In this document: one piece after another, positions 12,030 to 21,085 of the stretch
Numbering within the stretch: position 1 is the stretch's first letter
How the letters are laid out: every line of letters begins with the position of its first letter
The notes under the pieces: model-generated
Seen by the model: only the letters and a program-made list of their open reading frames with translations
Told to the model about the DNA's origin: nothing
Database searches by the model: none
Translations under genes and position numbers: made by a program
DNA from: Bacillota bacterium
GTDB lineage: Bacteria > Bacillota > Clostridia > SK-Y3
NCBI GenBank assembly: GCA_022360955.1
Contig: JAKSBV010000223.1
Coordinates: 1 to 49,227, forward strand
DNA: 49,227 bases
Reading direction: 5' to 3'

Positions 12030-12043
12030 TAAACGCGCGTTCA
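12030..12043. promoter_or_regulatory. LacI-family operator O2 before cellobiose phosphorylase
   Basis: TAAACGCGCGTTCA matches O1 at 13 of 14 positions. It overlaps a TATAAA at 12028-12033 that could be a -10 box, although no clear -35 is seen. It lies 68 bp before the phosphorylase start. O1 and O2 are about 1.1 kb apart, which would allow looping. Confidence 0.8.
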
Positions 12044-12110
12044 TAAAAAATTAAATGGTTTGGAAGGCTATGTAAATAGTACAAGGATTTAAATAAAGGA
12101 GGTTATCATT

Positions 12111-14546
12111 ATGAAGTTTGGTTATTTTGATGATGCAAAGCGGGAGTATGTGATCAATACGCCGAAGACGCCCTATCCCTGGATTAATTATTTGGGCAGT
12201 GAGGATTTTTTTGGTTTGATTTCCAACACATCGGGAGGATATTGTTTTTATAAAGATGCCCGATTGAGGAGAATCACGAGATATCGGTATAACAATGTGC
12301 CCGTAGACAACGGCGGAAGGTATTTTTACGTATATGATGACGGGGATTATTGGGCACCCGGTTGGATGCCGGTTAAAAAAGAACTTGACCGGTACGAATG
12401 CAGACATGGGATGGGTTATACCAAAATCACCGGTGAGAGAAATGGTGTTGAGGTATCTCAAATTTCTTTCGTGCCGCTTCACTATGCCGGTGAGGTGCAT
12501 AAGGTGACCGTAAAAAATAATAGTTCTAAAACAAAGAACATTTCTCTCTTTTCCTTCGTAGAATTCTGTCTTTGGGATGCCCAGGATGATATGACAAATT
12601 TCCAAAGAAACTTCAATACGGGAGAAGTAGAAATAAAAGGTTCTGCCATTTATCATAAAACAGAATACAGGGAAAGACGAAATCATTATGCTTTTTATTG
12701 GGTCAATCATGCATTGGAAGGATATGATACCTGCAGAGATGCTTTCTTAGGCATGTATAACGGATTTGACGCACCGGATGTTGTTGCGCAGGGAAAATCG
12801 AACAATTCCGCAGCAAGCGGGTGGGCGCCTGCCGCATCCCATCATGTCAAAGCTTCATTGGCTCCGGGAGAAGAAAAAACCTATGTATTTGTGTTGGGCT
12901 ATGTAGAAAATGACCCGGAAGACAAATGGGAAATTCCGGGTATTATCAATAAAACAAAGGCAGAAGAAATGCAGCAAAGGTTTGCGACCGCTGAAAATGC
13001 AGACAAGGCATTGAAAGCGCTTAATGCGTACTGGGAAGAGCTGCTCTCGAAATATACCTTGAAAAGCGGTGATGATCGATTAAATAGAATGGTTAACATT
13101 TGGAATCCATACCAGTGCATGGTGACTTTCAATATGTCCAGAAGTGCGTCTTATTTTGAATCAGGGGTAGGAAGGGGCATGGGCTTCAGAGATTCCAACC
13201 AAGATTTGCTGGGCTTTGTACATCAGGTGCCCGACAGAGCGAGAGAAAGGATACTGGACATTGCTGCTACACAATTTGAAGACGGCGGAGCCTATCACCA
13301 GTATCAACCTTTAACGAAGAAAGGCAATCATGATGTCGGCGGGGGATTTAACGATGATCCCTTATGGCTCATCCTTGGTGTAGCGGCCTATATCAAAGAA
13401 ACCGGCGATTTTGCGATTTTGGATGAACAAGTTCCTTTTGACTCCGATCCTGACAAGGCGGATACGCTTTTTGAACATTTAAAACGGTCTTTTTATCATG
13501 TGGTAAATAATTTGGGTCCCCACGGGTTACCTTTAATCGGCAGAGCCGATTGGAATGACTGTTTAAATCTCAATTGTTTTTCCGACCAGCCGGGCGAGTC
13601 GTTCCAAACCTGTCAAAATATGCAGGGCAGGATTGCCGAATCCGTATTTATTGCGGGCATGTTTGTGCTGATCGGCCCTGAATTTGTGACGTTGTGCGAA
13701 AGACGCGGACTTGACGACGAAGCGGCGGAAGCCCAAAAACATATTGAAACTATGACTGAAAATACCATGAAATACGGTTATGACGGAGAATGGTTCTTGA
13801 GGGCCTACGACCATTACGGCCAGAAAGTAGGAAGCAAAGAATGTGAAGAAGGCCAAATCTTTATTGAGCCTCAAGGATTTTGTGTAATGGGCGGTCTGGG
13901 TGTAAAAGAAGGCCTCGCGGAAAAAGCGCTGGACGCTGTTAAGGAAAGACTTGATACAAAACACGGTATTGTCCTCCATAACCCTCCGTTTTCAAAATAC
14001 TATATCAACCTGGGAGAGATTTCGTCCTATCCGGAAGGGTATAAAGAAAATGCAGGTATTTTCTGTCACAACAATCCGTGGATCGCATGTGCGGAAACAG
14101 TCATAGGCCGAGGGGATAGAGCCTTTGAAGTATATTCCAAAATAGCGCCGGCATACCTTGAAGAAATCAGCGAGCTTCACAAAACGGAGCCCTATGTATA
14201 TGCCCAGATGATTGCAGGAAAAGATGCAGTCCGCCACGGAGAAGCGAAGAACTCATGGCTTACGGGCACCGCTGCATGGAATTTTGTAACGATTACCCAG
14301 TGGATACTGGGCATCAAGCCGGATTATGACGGATTAAAGATTGATCCTTGTATTCCTGCCGCGTGGGACGGATATGAAATAAAACGTACCTATAGAGGGG
14401 CCAGATACAATATTAAAATCACCAACCCTCAGCATAGATGTACAGGGGTTAGAAGTGTAACGGTAGATGGCAGCAAAATAGAGGGAAATGTATTACCCGT
14501 ATTTAATGACGGTAAAGAACATGAGGTATTGGTTGAGATGGGCTAG
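12111..14546 (+). CDS. cbp: Cellobiose phosphorylase (GH94)
   Basis: Cytoplasmic enzyme that splits cellobiose with inorganic phosphate into alpha-glucose 1-phosphate and glucose, saving ATP compared with hydrolysis. The 811-aa length equals the clostridial enzymes, and the N-terminus ([15 protein letters not shown], then [10 protein letters not shown]) closely resembles what I recall of the Clostridium thermocellum cellobiose phosphorylase. The substrate-site blocks [25 protein letters not shown] and [15 protein letters not shown] are present. The last carries the catalytic acid, Asp480 or Asp483 by family alignment. [11 protein letters not shown] and [15 protein letters not shown] complete the (alpha/alpha)6 barrel. 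The start has AAAGGAGG 6-7 bp upstream. It is controlled by the LacI operator at 12030 and ends at the terminator at 14612. Confidence 0.97.
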   Translation: MKFGYFDDAKREYVINTPKTPYPWINYLGSEDFFGLISNTSGGYCFYKDARLRRITRYRYNNVPVDNGGRYFYVYDDGDYWAPGWMPVKKELDRYECRHGMGYTKITGERNGVEVSQISFVPLHYAGEVHKVTVKNNSSKTKNISLFSFVEFCLWDAQDDMTNFQRNFNTGEVEIKGSAIYHKTEYRERRNHYAFYWVNHALEGYDTCRDAFLGMYNGFDAPDVVAQGKSNNSAASGWAPAASHHVKASLAPGEEKTYVFVLGYVENDPEDKWEIPGIINKTKAEEMQQRFATAENADKALKALNAYWEELLSKYTLKSGDDRLNRMVNIWNPYQCMVTFNMSRSASYFESGVGRGMGFRDSNQDLLGFVHQVPDRARERILDIAATQFEDGGAYHQYQPLTKKGNHDVGGGFNDDPLWLILGVAAYIKETGDFAILDEQVPFDSDPDKADTLFEHLKRSFYHVVNNLGPHGLPLIGRADWNDCLNLNCFSDQPGESFQTCQNMQGRIAESVFIAGMFVLIGPEFVTLCERRGLDDEAAEAQKHIETMTENTMKYGYDGEWFLRAYDHYGQKVGSKECEEGQIFIEPQGFCVMGGLGVKEGLAEKALDAVKERLDTKHGIVLHNPPFSKYYINLGEISSYPEGYKENAGIFCHNNPWIACAETVIGRGDRAFEVYSKIAPAYLEEISELHKTEPYVYAQMIAGKDAVRHGEAKNSWLTGTAAWNFVTITQWILGIKPDYDGLKIDPCIPAAWDGYEIKRTYRGARYNIKITNPQHRCTGVRSVTVDGSKIEGNVLPVFNDGKEHEVLVEMG

Positions 14547-14611
14547 GGTTTATGCACAAGCCTATTGTGTATAGTCCAAGGTTACAAATTCATCATATTA
14601 TTCAAAAGAAT

Positions 14612-14649
14612 CCAATATACCCCCTAATGGGGGAGTGTTGGGTTTTTTT
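14612..14649 (+). terminator. Rho-independent terminator after cellobiose phosphorylase
   Basis: A stem of CCAA plus CCCCC with GU pairs (14612-14624) closes on GGGGG plus TTGG (14629-14641) around a TAAT loop. TTTTTTT follows at 14643-14649. Confidence 0.9.
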
Positions 14650-14669
14650 GATGGGCACGCTGAAATAGT

Positions 14670-14698
14670 ATGTTAAAACACACTCCTTATGGTATAAT
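14670..14698 (+). promoter_or_regulatory. Promoter of the 492-aa protein gene
   Basis: A perfect TATAAT at 14693-14698 has a poor -35 (ATGTTA, 14670-14675) 17 bp upstream. It leaves a leader of about 100 nt before the start codon, which holds the structured element at 14717-14788. Confidence 0.6.
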
Positions 14699-14716
14699 AC
14701 TAACAAGCACGGTAAG

Positions 14717-14788
14717 CTTGGGATTAATCGCCCAGGAACAGGCCATAAATGATTTGGGGAACCGAATCATTTAGACTTTTGGTTCTTT
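14717..14788 (+). promoter_or_regulatory. Structured leader RNA: hairpin plus predicted H-type pseudoknot
   Basis: CTTGGG (14717-14722) pairs with CCCAGG (14731-14736). Next, TAAATGATT (14746-14754) pairs exactly with AATCATTTA (14765-14773). The loop bases GGGGAACC (14756-14763) can then pair with GGTTCTTT (14781-14788), five Watson-Crick and three GU pairs, giving an H-type pseudoknot with connectors of 1, 1 and 7 nt. It ends 6 nt before the ribosome site GAGGAG (14795-14800), a good position to control translation. It does not match any riboswitch consensus I know. The folding is read by eye. Confidence 0.5.
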
Positions 14789-14807
14789 ATACATGAGGAG
14801 TGAAGAT

Positions 14808-16286
14808 ATGAAAACGACGAATATCAGCGAAATAAACAGAAAGCTGAAAAAACACCTAATGGAAATCAATGAATTAGAGGAGACTTTTGAATACCTCTTA
14901 GCGGAACAACAGTCCAACTATGCAATCAAAGGGCTTGTGAGCATGATTATGGAATATATCACATTGTTGGAATTGAGAGAGGAAAAAGACAGTGAAGTCA
15001 TATTGAGGCAGGATGAAGCATTCGATCATGTGCTGCGCTACATCGATCAATTGTTGAGTGAGCCTCAGGCGTGGTTGAGTGCTGCCGGGCAGCAGAAAGA
15101 CGCATATTTAAATGAATTGCAGAGGCTGCGGGAGCTAGTGACGGAACGTGTCAAGGTACTGACGGCCTATGAAGATGCTTTGGAAATATATGTTTTTCTG
15201 GCCGATAGGGCCGAACAAAAATATGTCATGCAGGCCCAAAAGGCTAAAGCGTTGAATAATGAAGATTTTGCCGGGGAAGTCTTAGAATTTATCTTTAAGC
15301 AAAAGGATAATATGATTGTCAATGAAAAGCTCAAAAATGTATTGCGCTATTTGCCGGTGCGTATCACAAAACAAAGATTTTATGATTATATCACGAAAAG
15401 TATAGGCAAATATTATGGGGCATATATGGTGGACTTGGAAGCGTTTATACATATGGCAATGGATACCTTTTATCCGAAAAGGGTAGAAAGGTATGACGAG
15501 CTTTACCCGTCTGTTGCGCAGGCATTAAAAGCATTGGAAAAAACAGATTTTTCAGATATGAATAAAGAAGGGCTCAATCACTTATTGGCGCAGCTTGACA
15601 CCATAACGGCCCAATTGCAGCATGCGCTTAACCTGTGCAACTTTGCAATCGGTATTATCAATAAAGTGATGGCAAGTGTTAAGAGCTCCGATGTTGTGCC
15701 CGGTGCGTTGTTAGAAAAAGAGCCTGCGCTGGAGGCGGTACTGAAAATATTGGACATCACCCAAGGAATGTTAAAGGAGAATACCGGTACGTTTGAGCTC
15801 TCCGAGGAAATTATTGCGCAGCTTACGGTATTGGAAGGCAAACAGGAGAAGTGGGCCGAACGCATTGCACGCTATGCCGGTACCATCGAGTATATTGCGG
15901 AAGAATACGGTGAAGTGATTAGCGATTTAGGAATGACCGAAGCTTTTGAAAATATCAAACGCATTGAATTGTTAAATTCGGACAATCTTTTCATTGTATT
16001 AGATCAATATTTAGACTGTTACGATAAAGAACAGAGAGTTGACCATAGGGGTGTCAACGAAAAGGCCCGTCAATTGGTCCGATTTATGGAGGAACATATA
16101 CAAGAAATGCCCAGAGAAATATATAGGGCAAAAATGGGCCGATTGATGTCGATGGTCCCGCCGGCTTTCGACAATCCGGATCAGGTACGGCAATATCTTT
16201 TGGATACAATGAATTTGTGCGGAGATCAACATGAAAAATTAGCCGCTGCAGATGCAGTTGCACAAATTGTGACCCAATACGGTTAA
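14808..16286 (+). CDS. Unrecognised 492-aa helical protein
   Basis: I do not recognise this family. The protein looks soluble and almost wholly alpha-helical, rich in Glu, Lys, Leu and Ala, with heptad-like stretches (ISEINRKLKKHLMEINELEE; LNHLLAQLDTITAQLQHALN) and no signal peptide, membrane helix or Cys-rich motif. A possible globular patch lies around YLPVRITKQRFYDYITKSIG, near residues 180-200. The start is ATG 14808 with GAGGAG 7 bp upstream; an in-frame ATG at 14793 has no ribosome site. It has its own promoter and a structured leader, and is followed 127 bp later by the CapA-like gene. A scaffold or regulatory role is possible, but nothing in the sequence proves one. Confidence 0.8.
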   Translation: MKTTNISEINRKLKKHLMEINELEETFEYLLAEQQSNYAIKGLVSMIMEYITLLELREEKDSEVILRQDEAFDHVLRYIDQLLSEPQAWLSAAGQQKDAYLNELQRLRELVTERVKVLTAYEDALEIYVFLADRAEQKYVMQAQKAKALNNEDFAGEVLEFIFKQKDNMIVNEKLKNVLRYLPVRITKQRFYDYITKSIGKYYGAYMVDLEAFIHMAMDTFYPKRVERYDELYPSVAQALKALEKTDFSDMNKEGLNHLLAQLDTITAQLQHALNLCNFAIGIINKVMASVKSSDVVPGALLEKEPALEAVLKILDITQGMLKENTGTFELSEEIIAQLTVLEGKQEKWAERIARYAGTIEYIAEEYGEVISDLGMTEAFENIKRIELLNSDNLFIVLDQYLDCYDKEQRVDHRGVNEKARQLVRFMEEHIQEMPREIYRAKMGRLMSMVPPAFDNPDQVRQYLLDTMNLCGDQHEKLAAADAVAQIVTQYG

Positions 16287-16347
16287 ACTTTACGGTTCAC
16301 CGGTGGTGTCGAAAAGGCATAGCAACGGAGGGACACACCTTTTGTTC

Positions 16348-16377
16348 TTGCATGCGACTGTAAGTTTATGGTAAAAT
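16348..16377 (+). promoter_or_regulatory. Probable promoter of the CapA-like gene
   Basis: TTGCAT (16348-16353) and TAAAAT (16372-16377) are separated by 18 bp, 36 bp before the start codon. Confidence 0.5.
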
Positions 16378-16413
16378 AACCCTAAACCACAGAGGACAAT
16401 AGGAGGATATGAG

Positions 16414-17682
16414 ATGGGGAAGCATACGGAGATAAGCTTATTACGAAAGGGACAGCACATTTCTTTCCCAAGGCCGCACACCAAACTCCGAGGGATGTGG
16501 ATACTCGTGACGGTGTTATGCTTTATGATGTTGACGGCGTGCGGTGACAACAAAGGAGCGGATGTAGCAACGGATACGGAAGCGGGACTGCAAAATAAGC
16601 AGGATGTGCTGCAGTCTTCAACGGAAGACGTATATGGTCCGAGTCGAGAAATTGCGCTGCAAGAATCCCTGCTGGCGGCAAAGGTAGAGGTTGCGGAAAG
16701 CAAAAAAGTCAACATCAGGGCCGTTGGCGATATCATGCTGGGAAGAGGTGTCGGGGGACGTATTCAAGGAGACTATATATATCCCTTTAAAAAAGTGGGC
16801 GATTTCTTGAAAGATGCCGATATTACGTTTGCTAATCTTGAAATGTCCATTTCAAACCGGGGCCAGAAGCTTATTGGGAAAGGCGTATGGCTGCAAGCCG
16901 ACCCGAAGTCGGTAGAAGGCTTAAAATATATCGGTCTGGATGTTGCCAATATTGCCAATAATCATATTCTGGATTTCAATGATATTGCCATGTTTGATAC
17001 AATCGATATTCTGGATGAAAATAACATACTGCATATAGGTGCCGGTGCAAGGCTCAAGGAAGCACGGCAGCCTGCCGTTGTCACCATAGAGGGTGTGCGG
17101 GTCGGCTTTTTAGGGTATACGGATTTATATCAATACGGTTATGGCGTGCCGGGACAGGAAGCGCTCCGCTATTTGGAAGCCAAAGAGGATGCGGCCGGTG
17201 TAGCGCCGTTAAAATATGACCTCATCAAGGAAGATGTGGAAGCACTAAGAGAAGATGTGGATATTCTGGTCGTTTCGCTGCATTGGGGGACGGAAGAATC
17301 CTTCGTTGTTTCGCCGGAACAGAGGACGTTAGCCCATAAGATTCTGGATGACGGTGCGGATCTGATCCTGGGACATCATCCTCACCAGCTGCAAGGGATC
17401 GAAATATATAACCAAAAGCCCATCGTTTACAGTATGGGGAATTTTATATTCGACCAAAATGACAAAGAAAACAATGAGACCGTGATTGTCGACGTGGATT
17501 TTACAGACGGTAAGCTGTCCCGATTTGAAGTGGTGCCGTGCAAAATAGTGGGGAAAAAACAGACGGTATTTGCAGGAGAAGAAGATGGGACACATATCCT
17601 GGGATATCTGAAGGCGTTTTCCGAGGAATTGGATACGGCGTTGGTTATAGAGGATGGCAAGTTGATTTATAAAGCAGAATAG
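16414..17682 (+). CDS. capA: CapA-family (poly-gamma-glutamate synthesis type) lipoprotein
   Basis: Surface-anchored member of the CapA/PGA_cap family, which has a calcineurin-like metallophosphoesterase fold. The 422-aa protein has an unusually long 27-residue N-region, then a signal helix (MWILVTVLCFMM) and lipobox LTAC. The catalytic-type motifs follow in order: GDIMLGR near residue 105, FANLE, ANNHILDF, VVSLHWG, LILGHHPHQLQGIE and YSMGNFIFDQ. These supply the expected metal ligands. ATG 16414 has AGGAGG 8 bp upstream; a later ATG before WILV would give a normal signal peptide. No CapB or CapC gene is nearby, so polyglutamate synthesis is not established; such stand-alone proteins are common in clostridia. 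Confidence 0.9.
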   Translation: MGKHTEISLLRKGQHISFPRPHTKLRGMWILVTVLCFMMLTACGDNKGADVATDTEAGLQNKQDVLQSSTEDVYGPSREIALQESLLAAKVEVAESKKVNIRAVGDIMLGRGVGGRIQGDYIYPFKKVGDFLKDADITFANLEMSISNRGQKLIGKGVWLQADPKSVEGLKYIGLDVANIANNHILDFNDIAMFDTIDILDENNILHIGAGARLKEARQPAVVTIEGVRVGFLGYTDLYQYGYGVPGQEALRYLEAKEDAAGVAPLKYDLIKEDVEALREDVDILVVSLHWGTEESFVVSPEQRTLAHKILDDGADLILGHHPHQLQGIEIYNQKPIVYSMGNFIFDQNDKENNETVIVDVDFTDGKLSRFEVVPCKIVGKKQTVFAGEEDGTHILGYLKAFSEELDTALVIEDGKLIYKAE

Positions 17683-17688
17683 AAAGGG

Positions 17689-17737
17689 GAGTAATAATTA
17701 ACAATGAATAATGAATAATAAATAATGAATAATTAGA
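17689..17737. repeat. Degenerate heptanucleotide array
   Basis: Seven consecutive 7-bp units keep strict phase, with aatgaat as the main unit and variants aataaat, aattaac and aattaga. It starts just after the capA stop codon and precedes the bidirectional terminator. Confidence 0.75.
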
Positions 17738-17757
17738 ATTTTATAAATATAGAAGAC

Positions 17758-17779
17758 AAAAGGGCTCCAGGGCCCTTTT
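17758..17779. terminator. Bidirectional terminator between capA and sugar locus 2
   Basis: AAAAGGGC (17758-17765) pairs with GCCCTTTT (17772-17779) around a 6-nt loop. It has A and T tails on both sides and lies between convergent genes, 4 bp after the stop of the minus-strand permease. Confidence 0.75.
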
Positions 17780-17783
17780 GCAG

Positions 17784-18602
17784 TTATTCCTTTACTGCTC
17801 CGGCAATGATGCCGGCAAAAATAAACTTTTGGAATATGAGATAGAGTATAATGGTTGGCAGCATAACCAATATGATGGCCGCGCTCAAATTTTCCCAGGT
17901 GCCGAACCTGGAACTGCTGAAATCCATTAAAGTTGTAGTCAAAGTTCGCAGCTTGGCGGAAGGCATATAGAGAAAGGGTATATACATATCGTTAATAACC
18001 TCTACTGCCTTAATAATTGCCAGTGTGGCAGTAGCCGGAAGCAGCAGCGGAAAGACGATTTTCCAGAAGATTCCGAAGTAGGTACAGCCATCGATCATGG
18101 CGCTTTCATCCAGTGTGCCGGGAATCTTTTCAACAAATTGGGTATAGATGAAAATCTGCATCAAATCGGCAGCCGCATATATCACAATGGGAGCACCTAT
18201 TGTGTTGTACAGTCCCAGATTTTTAATGACACCAAATCTTGCGATTTCAGTAACATATGTCGGCAGAATCATTCCAAGCATGAAGAGAACAAATATAATT
18301 TTTTTGAATCGGAAGTTAAATCTGCTTAGGCAATAGGCCGTCATGGAGCCTAGCAGTGCATTGATGCTGATACTTAATATTACCAGGATAATTGAATTTC
18401 TAAAACCTAACAATAACTTCCCGTTTTCCATTACCAGTTTAAAATTTTTCAGATAAAATGCGGTAGGGGGTTTTAAAGGGAATTCTTCACCTAATTGTAA
18501 GGCCGTTTTAAATGATGCGAATAAAGTGATGAATATGGGGATAAATACAATGACAGTGATGAGTATTAAGAAGATGTAGCTTATTATATTTTTGCGGTTC
18601 AT
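17784..18602 (-). CDS. Sugar ABC transporter permease, MsmG/AraQ-like (locus 2)
   Basis: Second membrane subunit of the locus 2 importer, about 272 aa with six membrane segments (first IISYIFLILITVIVFIPIFI). The coupling loop is DESAMIDGCTYFGIFWKIVFP. The ending FIFAGIIAGAVKE is typical of MsmG-type subunits. ATG 18602 is preferred because GGAAAGGGTG lies 7 bp upstream; an in-frame ATG at 18626 would overlap the preceding gene and add eight residues. It is the last gene of the minus-strand operon and runs into the terminator at 17758. Confidence 0.91.
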   Translation of the reverse strand: MNRKNIISYIFLILITVIVFIPIFITLFASFKTALQLGEEFPLKPPTAFYLKNFKLVMENGKLLLGFRNSIILVILSISINALLGSMTAYCLSRFNFRFKKIIFVLFMLGMILPTYVTEIARFGVIKNLGLYNTIGAPIVIYAAADLMQIFIYTQFVEKIPGTLDESAMIDGCTYFGIFWKIVFPLLLPATATLAIIKAVEVINDMYIPFLYMPSAKLRTLTTTLMDFSSSRFGTWENLSAAIILVMLPTIILYLIFQKFIFAGIIAGAVKE

Positions 18603-18607
18603 AGTTT

Positions 18608-19492
18608 TCACCCTTTCCAACCCCATTTAAATAATTTATCCTGTATCCAACTCATTAGAATAATGATGAATAAAAGTGTGATGGCCATTGTGGAAGCCAT
18701 ACCGAAATCGTTATATTGAAATGCGGTTTCCATCGTCAATAATGTAAAGGTGCTACTGGCATTCATGGGTCCTCCGCGTGTGACGACAAAAGGGATATCA
18801 AACACCTGCAGGGCCCCTCTTACGTTCAAGAAAAGAATAATCTGAACAACTCTGGTAATAGAGGGAATAATGATTTTTAAGTACCGCTGTAGGGCATTGG
18901 CCCCATCTACAACGGAAGCTTCAATCAGTTCTTTAGGGATAGATTGCAAGCCTGCCAGAAACAATACTATATGCAGGCCACAAAATCTCCAAAGAGAGAT
19001 AGCGGTTAAAGAGTAATTGACAATATTTTTGTTGCTCAGCCAATTCTGTATGATCCAGTCCAATCCCAATGCATTCAATATACCGTTTAGACCGCCGTTA
19101 ATCGGGCTATAGAAGAATGCAAAAGCATAAGATACGGCGACACCGTTCATAATATACGGCATAAATATGACTGTTTTGAAAAATTTACTGCCTTTCATTT
19201 TATTATGCAACATTATTGCAACCATCAGTTCCAGCGGAATAAATAGTGCGTGCACATAGAAGTAAATCCAGTTATTTTTCAAGACGCTCCATACGTCCGA
19301 TGAGTTAAAAAACATTCTCATATAATTATCAAAGCCGATATAGCTTCTTGCGCTGCTCATTCCGTTCCAGTCGGTAAAGCTAATATGAAAAAGCTCTATA
19401 GCAGGATACACGACAAATGTTAACAGCAGTAGGACAGGAATAAATAAAAAACATATTAAAAATATTTTCCTTTGAAGCTTTAGCGTATTCAT
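18608..19492 (-). CDS. Sugar ABC transporter permease, MsmF/LplB-like (locus 2)
   Basis: First membrane subunit of the locus 2 importer, 294 aa with six membrane segments (first IFLICFLFIPVLLLLTFVVY). The EAA loop reads IEASVVDGANALQRYLKIIIP. The segment VFDIPFVVTRGGPMNASSTF matches the MalF/UgpA group. The ribosome site GGGAG is about 12 bp before ATG 19492, a little far, so initiation may be weak. The gene follows the binding-protein gene after a 222-bp spacer that holds a nested-hairpin element (19562-19659). It pairs with the subunit at 17784, 5 bp downstream. Confidence 0.91.
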   Translation of the reverse strand: MNTLKLQRKIFLICFLFIPVLLLLTFVVYPAIELFHISFTDWNGMSSARSYIGFDNYMRMFFNSSDVWSVLKNNWIYFYVHALFIPLELMVAIMLHNKMKGSKFFKTVIFMPYIMNGVAVSYAFAFFYSPINGGLNGILNALGLDWIIQNWLSNKNIVNYSLTAISLWRFCGLHIVLFLAGLQSIPKELIEASVVDGANALQRYLKIIIPSITRVVQIILFLNVRGALQVFDIPFVVTRGGPMNASSTFTLLTMETAFQYNDFGMASTMAITLLFIIILMSWIQDKLFKWGWKG

Positions 19493-19561
19493 TCTGACAA
19501 TCGTCTCCCAATTAAATTTTTATATATTAGAGAGACCGTTAATGATTAACAGTCGCTCTAA

Positions 19562-19659
19562 GGATAGCCAACTTTAAACCTAAAAATACTATTTGCGCAA
19601 ACAACGACGGTTTTGCGTTGTTTGCGTAAATATAAATTTGATTTTAAAGTTGGATATCT
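19562..19659 (+). repeat. Nested-hairpin element, copy A
   Basis: About 98 bp with terminal inverted repeats GATAGCCAACTTTAAA (19563-19578) and TTTAAAGTTGGATATC (19643-19658). A second inner stem, TTTGCGCAAACAACG against CGTTGTTTGCGTAAA, matches at 14 of 15 positions. It lies inside the locus 2 operon, between the binding-protein and permease genes. Related copies are at 30628, 30697, 36058 and 44925. Confidence 0.85.
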
Positions 19660-19714
19660 ATAATATACGTTTATGTTTAAAAGAGTGGCATATGGATCAC
19701 TATAAAGTTTTATG

Positions 19715-21052
19715 CTATTTTAATGCGGCACGGGCATCTTTCCATTTCCGATTCAATTCTTCCATCATCTTATCCAATTCATTTCCTGTCATCATCTGTT
19801 GTCCTAATTTTTTAACATTAAATTTAACCGCGGATTCAATTTTCTTATAATCCGCATTTCCGCCATCATAAAGCACGTAGTTTACATCTATATTTTCAAA
19901 GGCTTCTGCAAGGACAGGGGGAATTTCGGTTTTTAGCCCTTTAACCGTGGAAGTAAGTCCTCTTTCATTCATGTAGGGCAGATACCAATCTTCACTGAAT
20001 AGGAAGTTAATGAAGTCCTTGGCCTCTTCAAGATTTTTGCCGTCCTTTGGAGTGGCAAAGAATGAGTCGACCATTGCAATGGTGTTCAGTTTATCATCTG
20101 CATTGTCTCTTACCGGCAGCAGGAAAGTGCCTACATCACTAAAATCTCCATCCAACTGTCGCTGTATATCCTTTGAGAACCATTGTCCTGCACAAATCAT
20201 AGCACCTTTTTTAGGTCCGAACATTACTTTGACTTGGTCAAAACCTACGCCTAATGGGTCAGGGCCCATCACCCCGGCATCATAAAGCTGTTGAATTTTT
20301 GCATAAGCTTTGTAAAACGGCTGATCTTTTGTGAACGGCTCATCCTGTGTAGCCATTGTATTCCATAGCTTGCCGTCATTGGCTTCCAAACTGGGCATAA
20401 ATTCATTAAACGGATAAGTAGGCCATGCATCTTTGCCACCCATTAGAATAGGAATATATTTTCCGCCTTCCTTGATGGTTATGGCTGCTGCGACAAATTC
20501 ATCCCAAGTTTTCGGAATTGATAAATTGTATTCTTTGAAGATGCTCTTCCGGTACCACACGAATTCATTAAAGGAAGATCCGGGAACCCCTAGAATGTTT
20601 CCGTCAATGGCAAAGGATTGTGCAAACATATTCTTCTGGGCCGCTTCAATATCGTTTAAAGGTGCAAGGACATCTTGATAGTTTGCCAGCATATAAGGTT
20701 TTAGCGGCATGATATCGGGCAATTCATTAGCAGTTTTTCTGATTTTCAGCATTTGCTCAAAGTCGCCGCTATCCTTTACCTTTTCGATTTCTATTGTTAC
20801 ATGTGGTTTGATTTTTTTGTATGTGCCGCTAATATCCATTTTTGTGTAGGCTGCTTGCTGTTCTTGGGAGAAGATAGTGAATTTTAAAGTGACCGGCTTT
20901 TCTTCAGATTTTGATATATTGTTGGTTTTTTCTTCGGCTTCAGGGGTCTGGGTAGCCGGTTCTTTGCTGCCACAGCCTACAAAAATTGTGCCTGCCAGCA
21001 TTGCAAGCGCCAATAAAAGACTAAATATTTTCATGATTTTTGATTTGTTCAT
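19715..21052 (-). CDS. Sugar ABC transporter solute-binding lipoprotein (locus 2)
   Basis: Family 1 extracellular solute-binding protein of 445 aa. The signal peptide (IMKIFSLLLALAMLAGTIFVGC) ends in a lipobox with Cys near residue 28, followed by a disordered Thr/Glu/Pro linker. The mature part has the usual elements: VTLKFTIFSQEQQAAY, ELPDIMPLKPYM, IPKTWDEFVAAA, KGAMICAGQWFSKDI and EEAKDFINFLFSEDWY. The ATG at 21052 follows AGGAGGG by about 9 bp; an in-frame TTG one codon upstream is possible. It belongs to the minus-strand unit with the kinase and regulator upstream and two permeases downstream. The substrate cannot be assigned, as no glycosidase accompanies this locus. Confidence 0.92.
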   Translation of the reverse strand: MNKSKIMKIFSLLLALAMLAGTIFVGCGSKEPATQTPEAEEKTNNISKSEEKPVTLKFTIFSQEQQAAYTKMDISGTYKKIKPHVTIEIEKVKDSGDFEQMLKIRKTANELPDIMPLKPYMLANYQDVLAPLNDIEAAQKNMFAQSFAIDGNILGVPGSSFNEFVWYRKSIFKEYNLSIPKTWDEFVAAAITIKEGGKYIPILMGGKDAWPTYPFNEFMPSLEANDGKLWNTMATQDEPFTKDQPFYKAYAKIQQLYDAGVMGPDPLGVGFDQVKVMFGPKKGAMICAGQWFSKDIQRQLDGDFSDVGTFLLPVRDNADDKLNTIAMVDSFFATPKDGKNLEEAKDFINFLFSEDWYLPYMNERGLTSTVKGLKTEIPPVLAEAFENIDVNYVLYDGGNADYKKIESAVKFNVKKLGQQMMTGNELDKMMEELNRKWKDARAALK

Positions 21053-21085
21053 CAATCGTTCCCTCCTGTTATATTTTTTTATATG

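Noticed and set aside
12051-12710. 219-aa minus-strand frame opposite cellobiose phosphorylase
   Set aside because: It overlaps a certain gene and its operator region; composition follows the antisense of GH94.
14717-14788. Assignment of the leader pseudoknot to the preQ1 class
   Set aside because: The conserved preQ1 loop and A-rich tail are missing, and the downstream gene has no link to queuosine.
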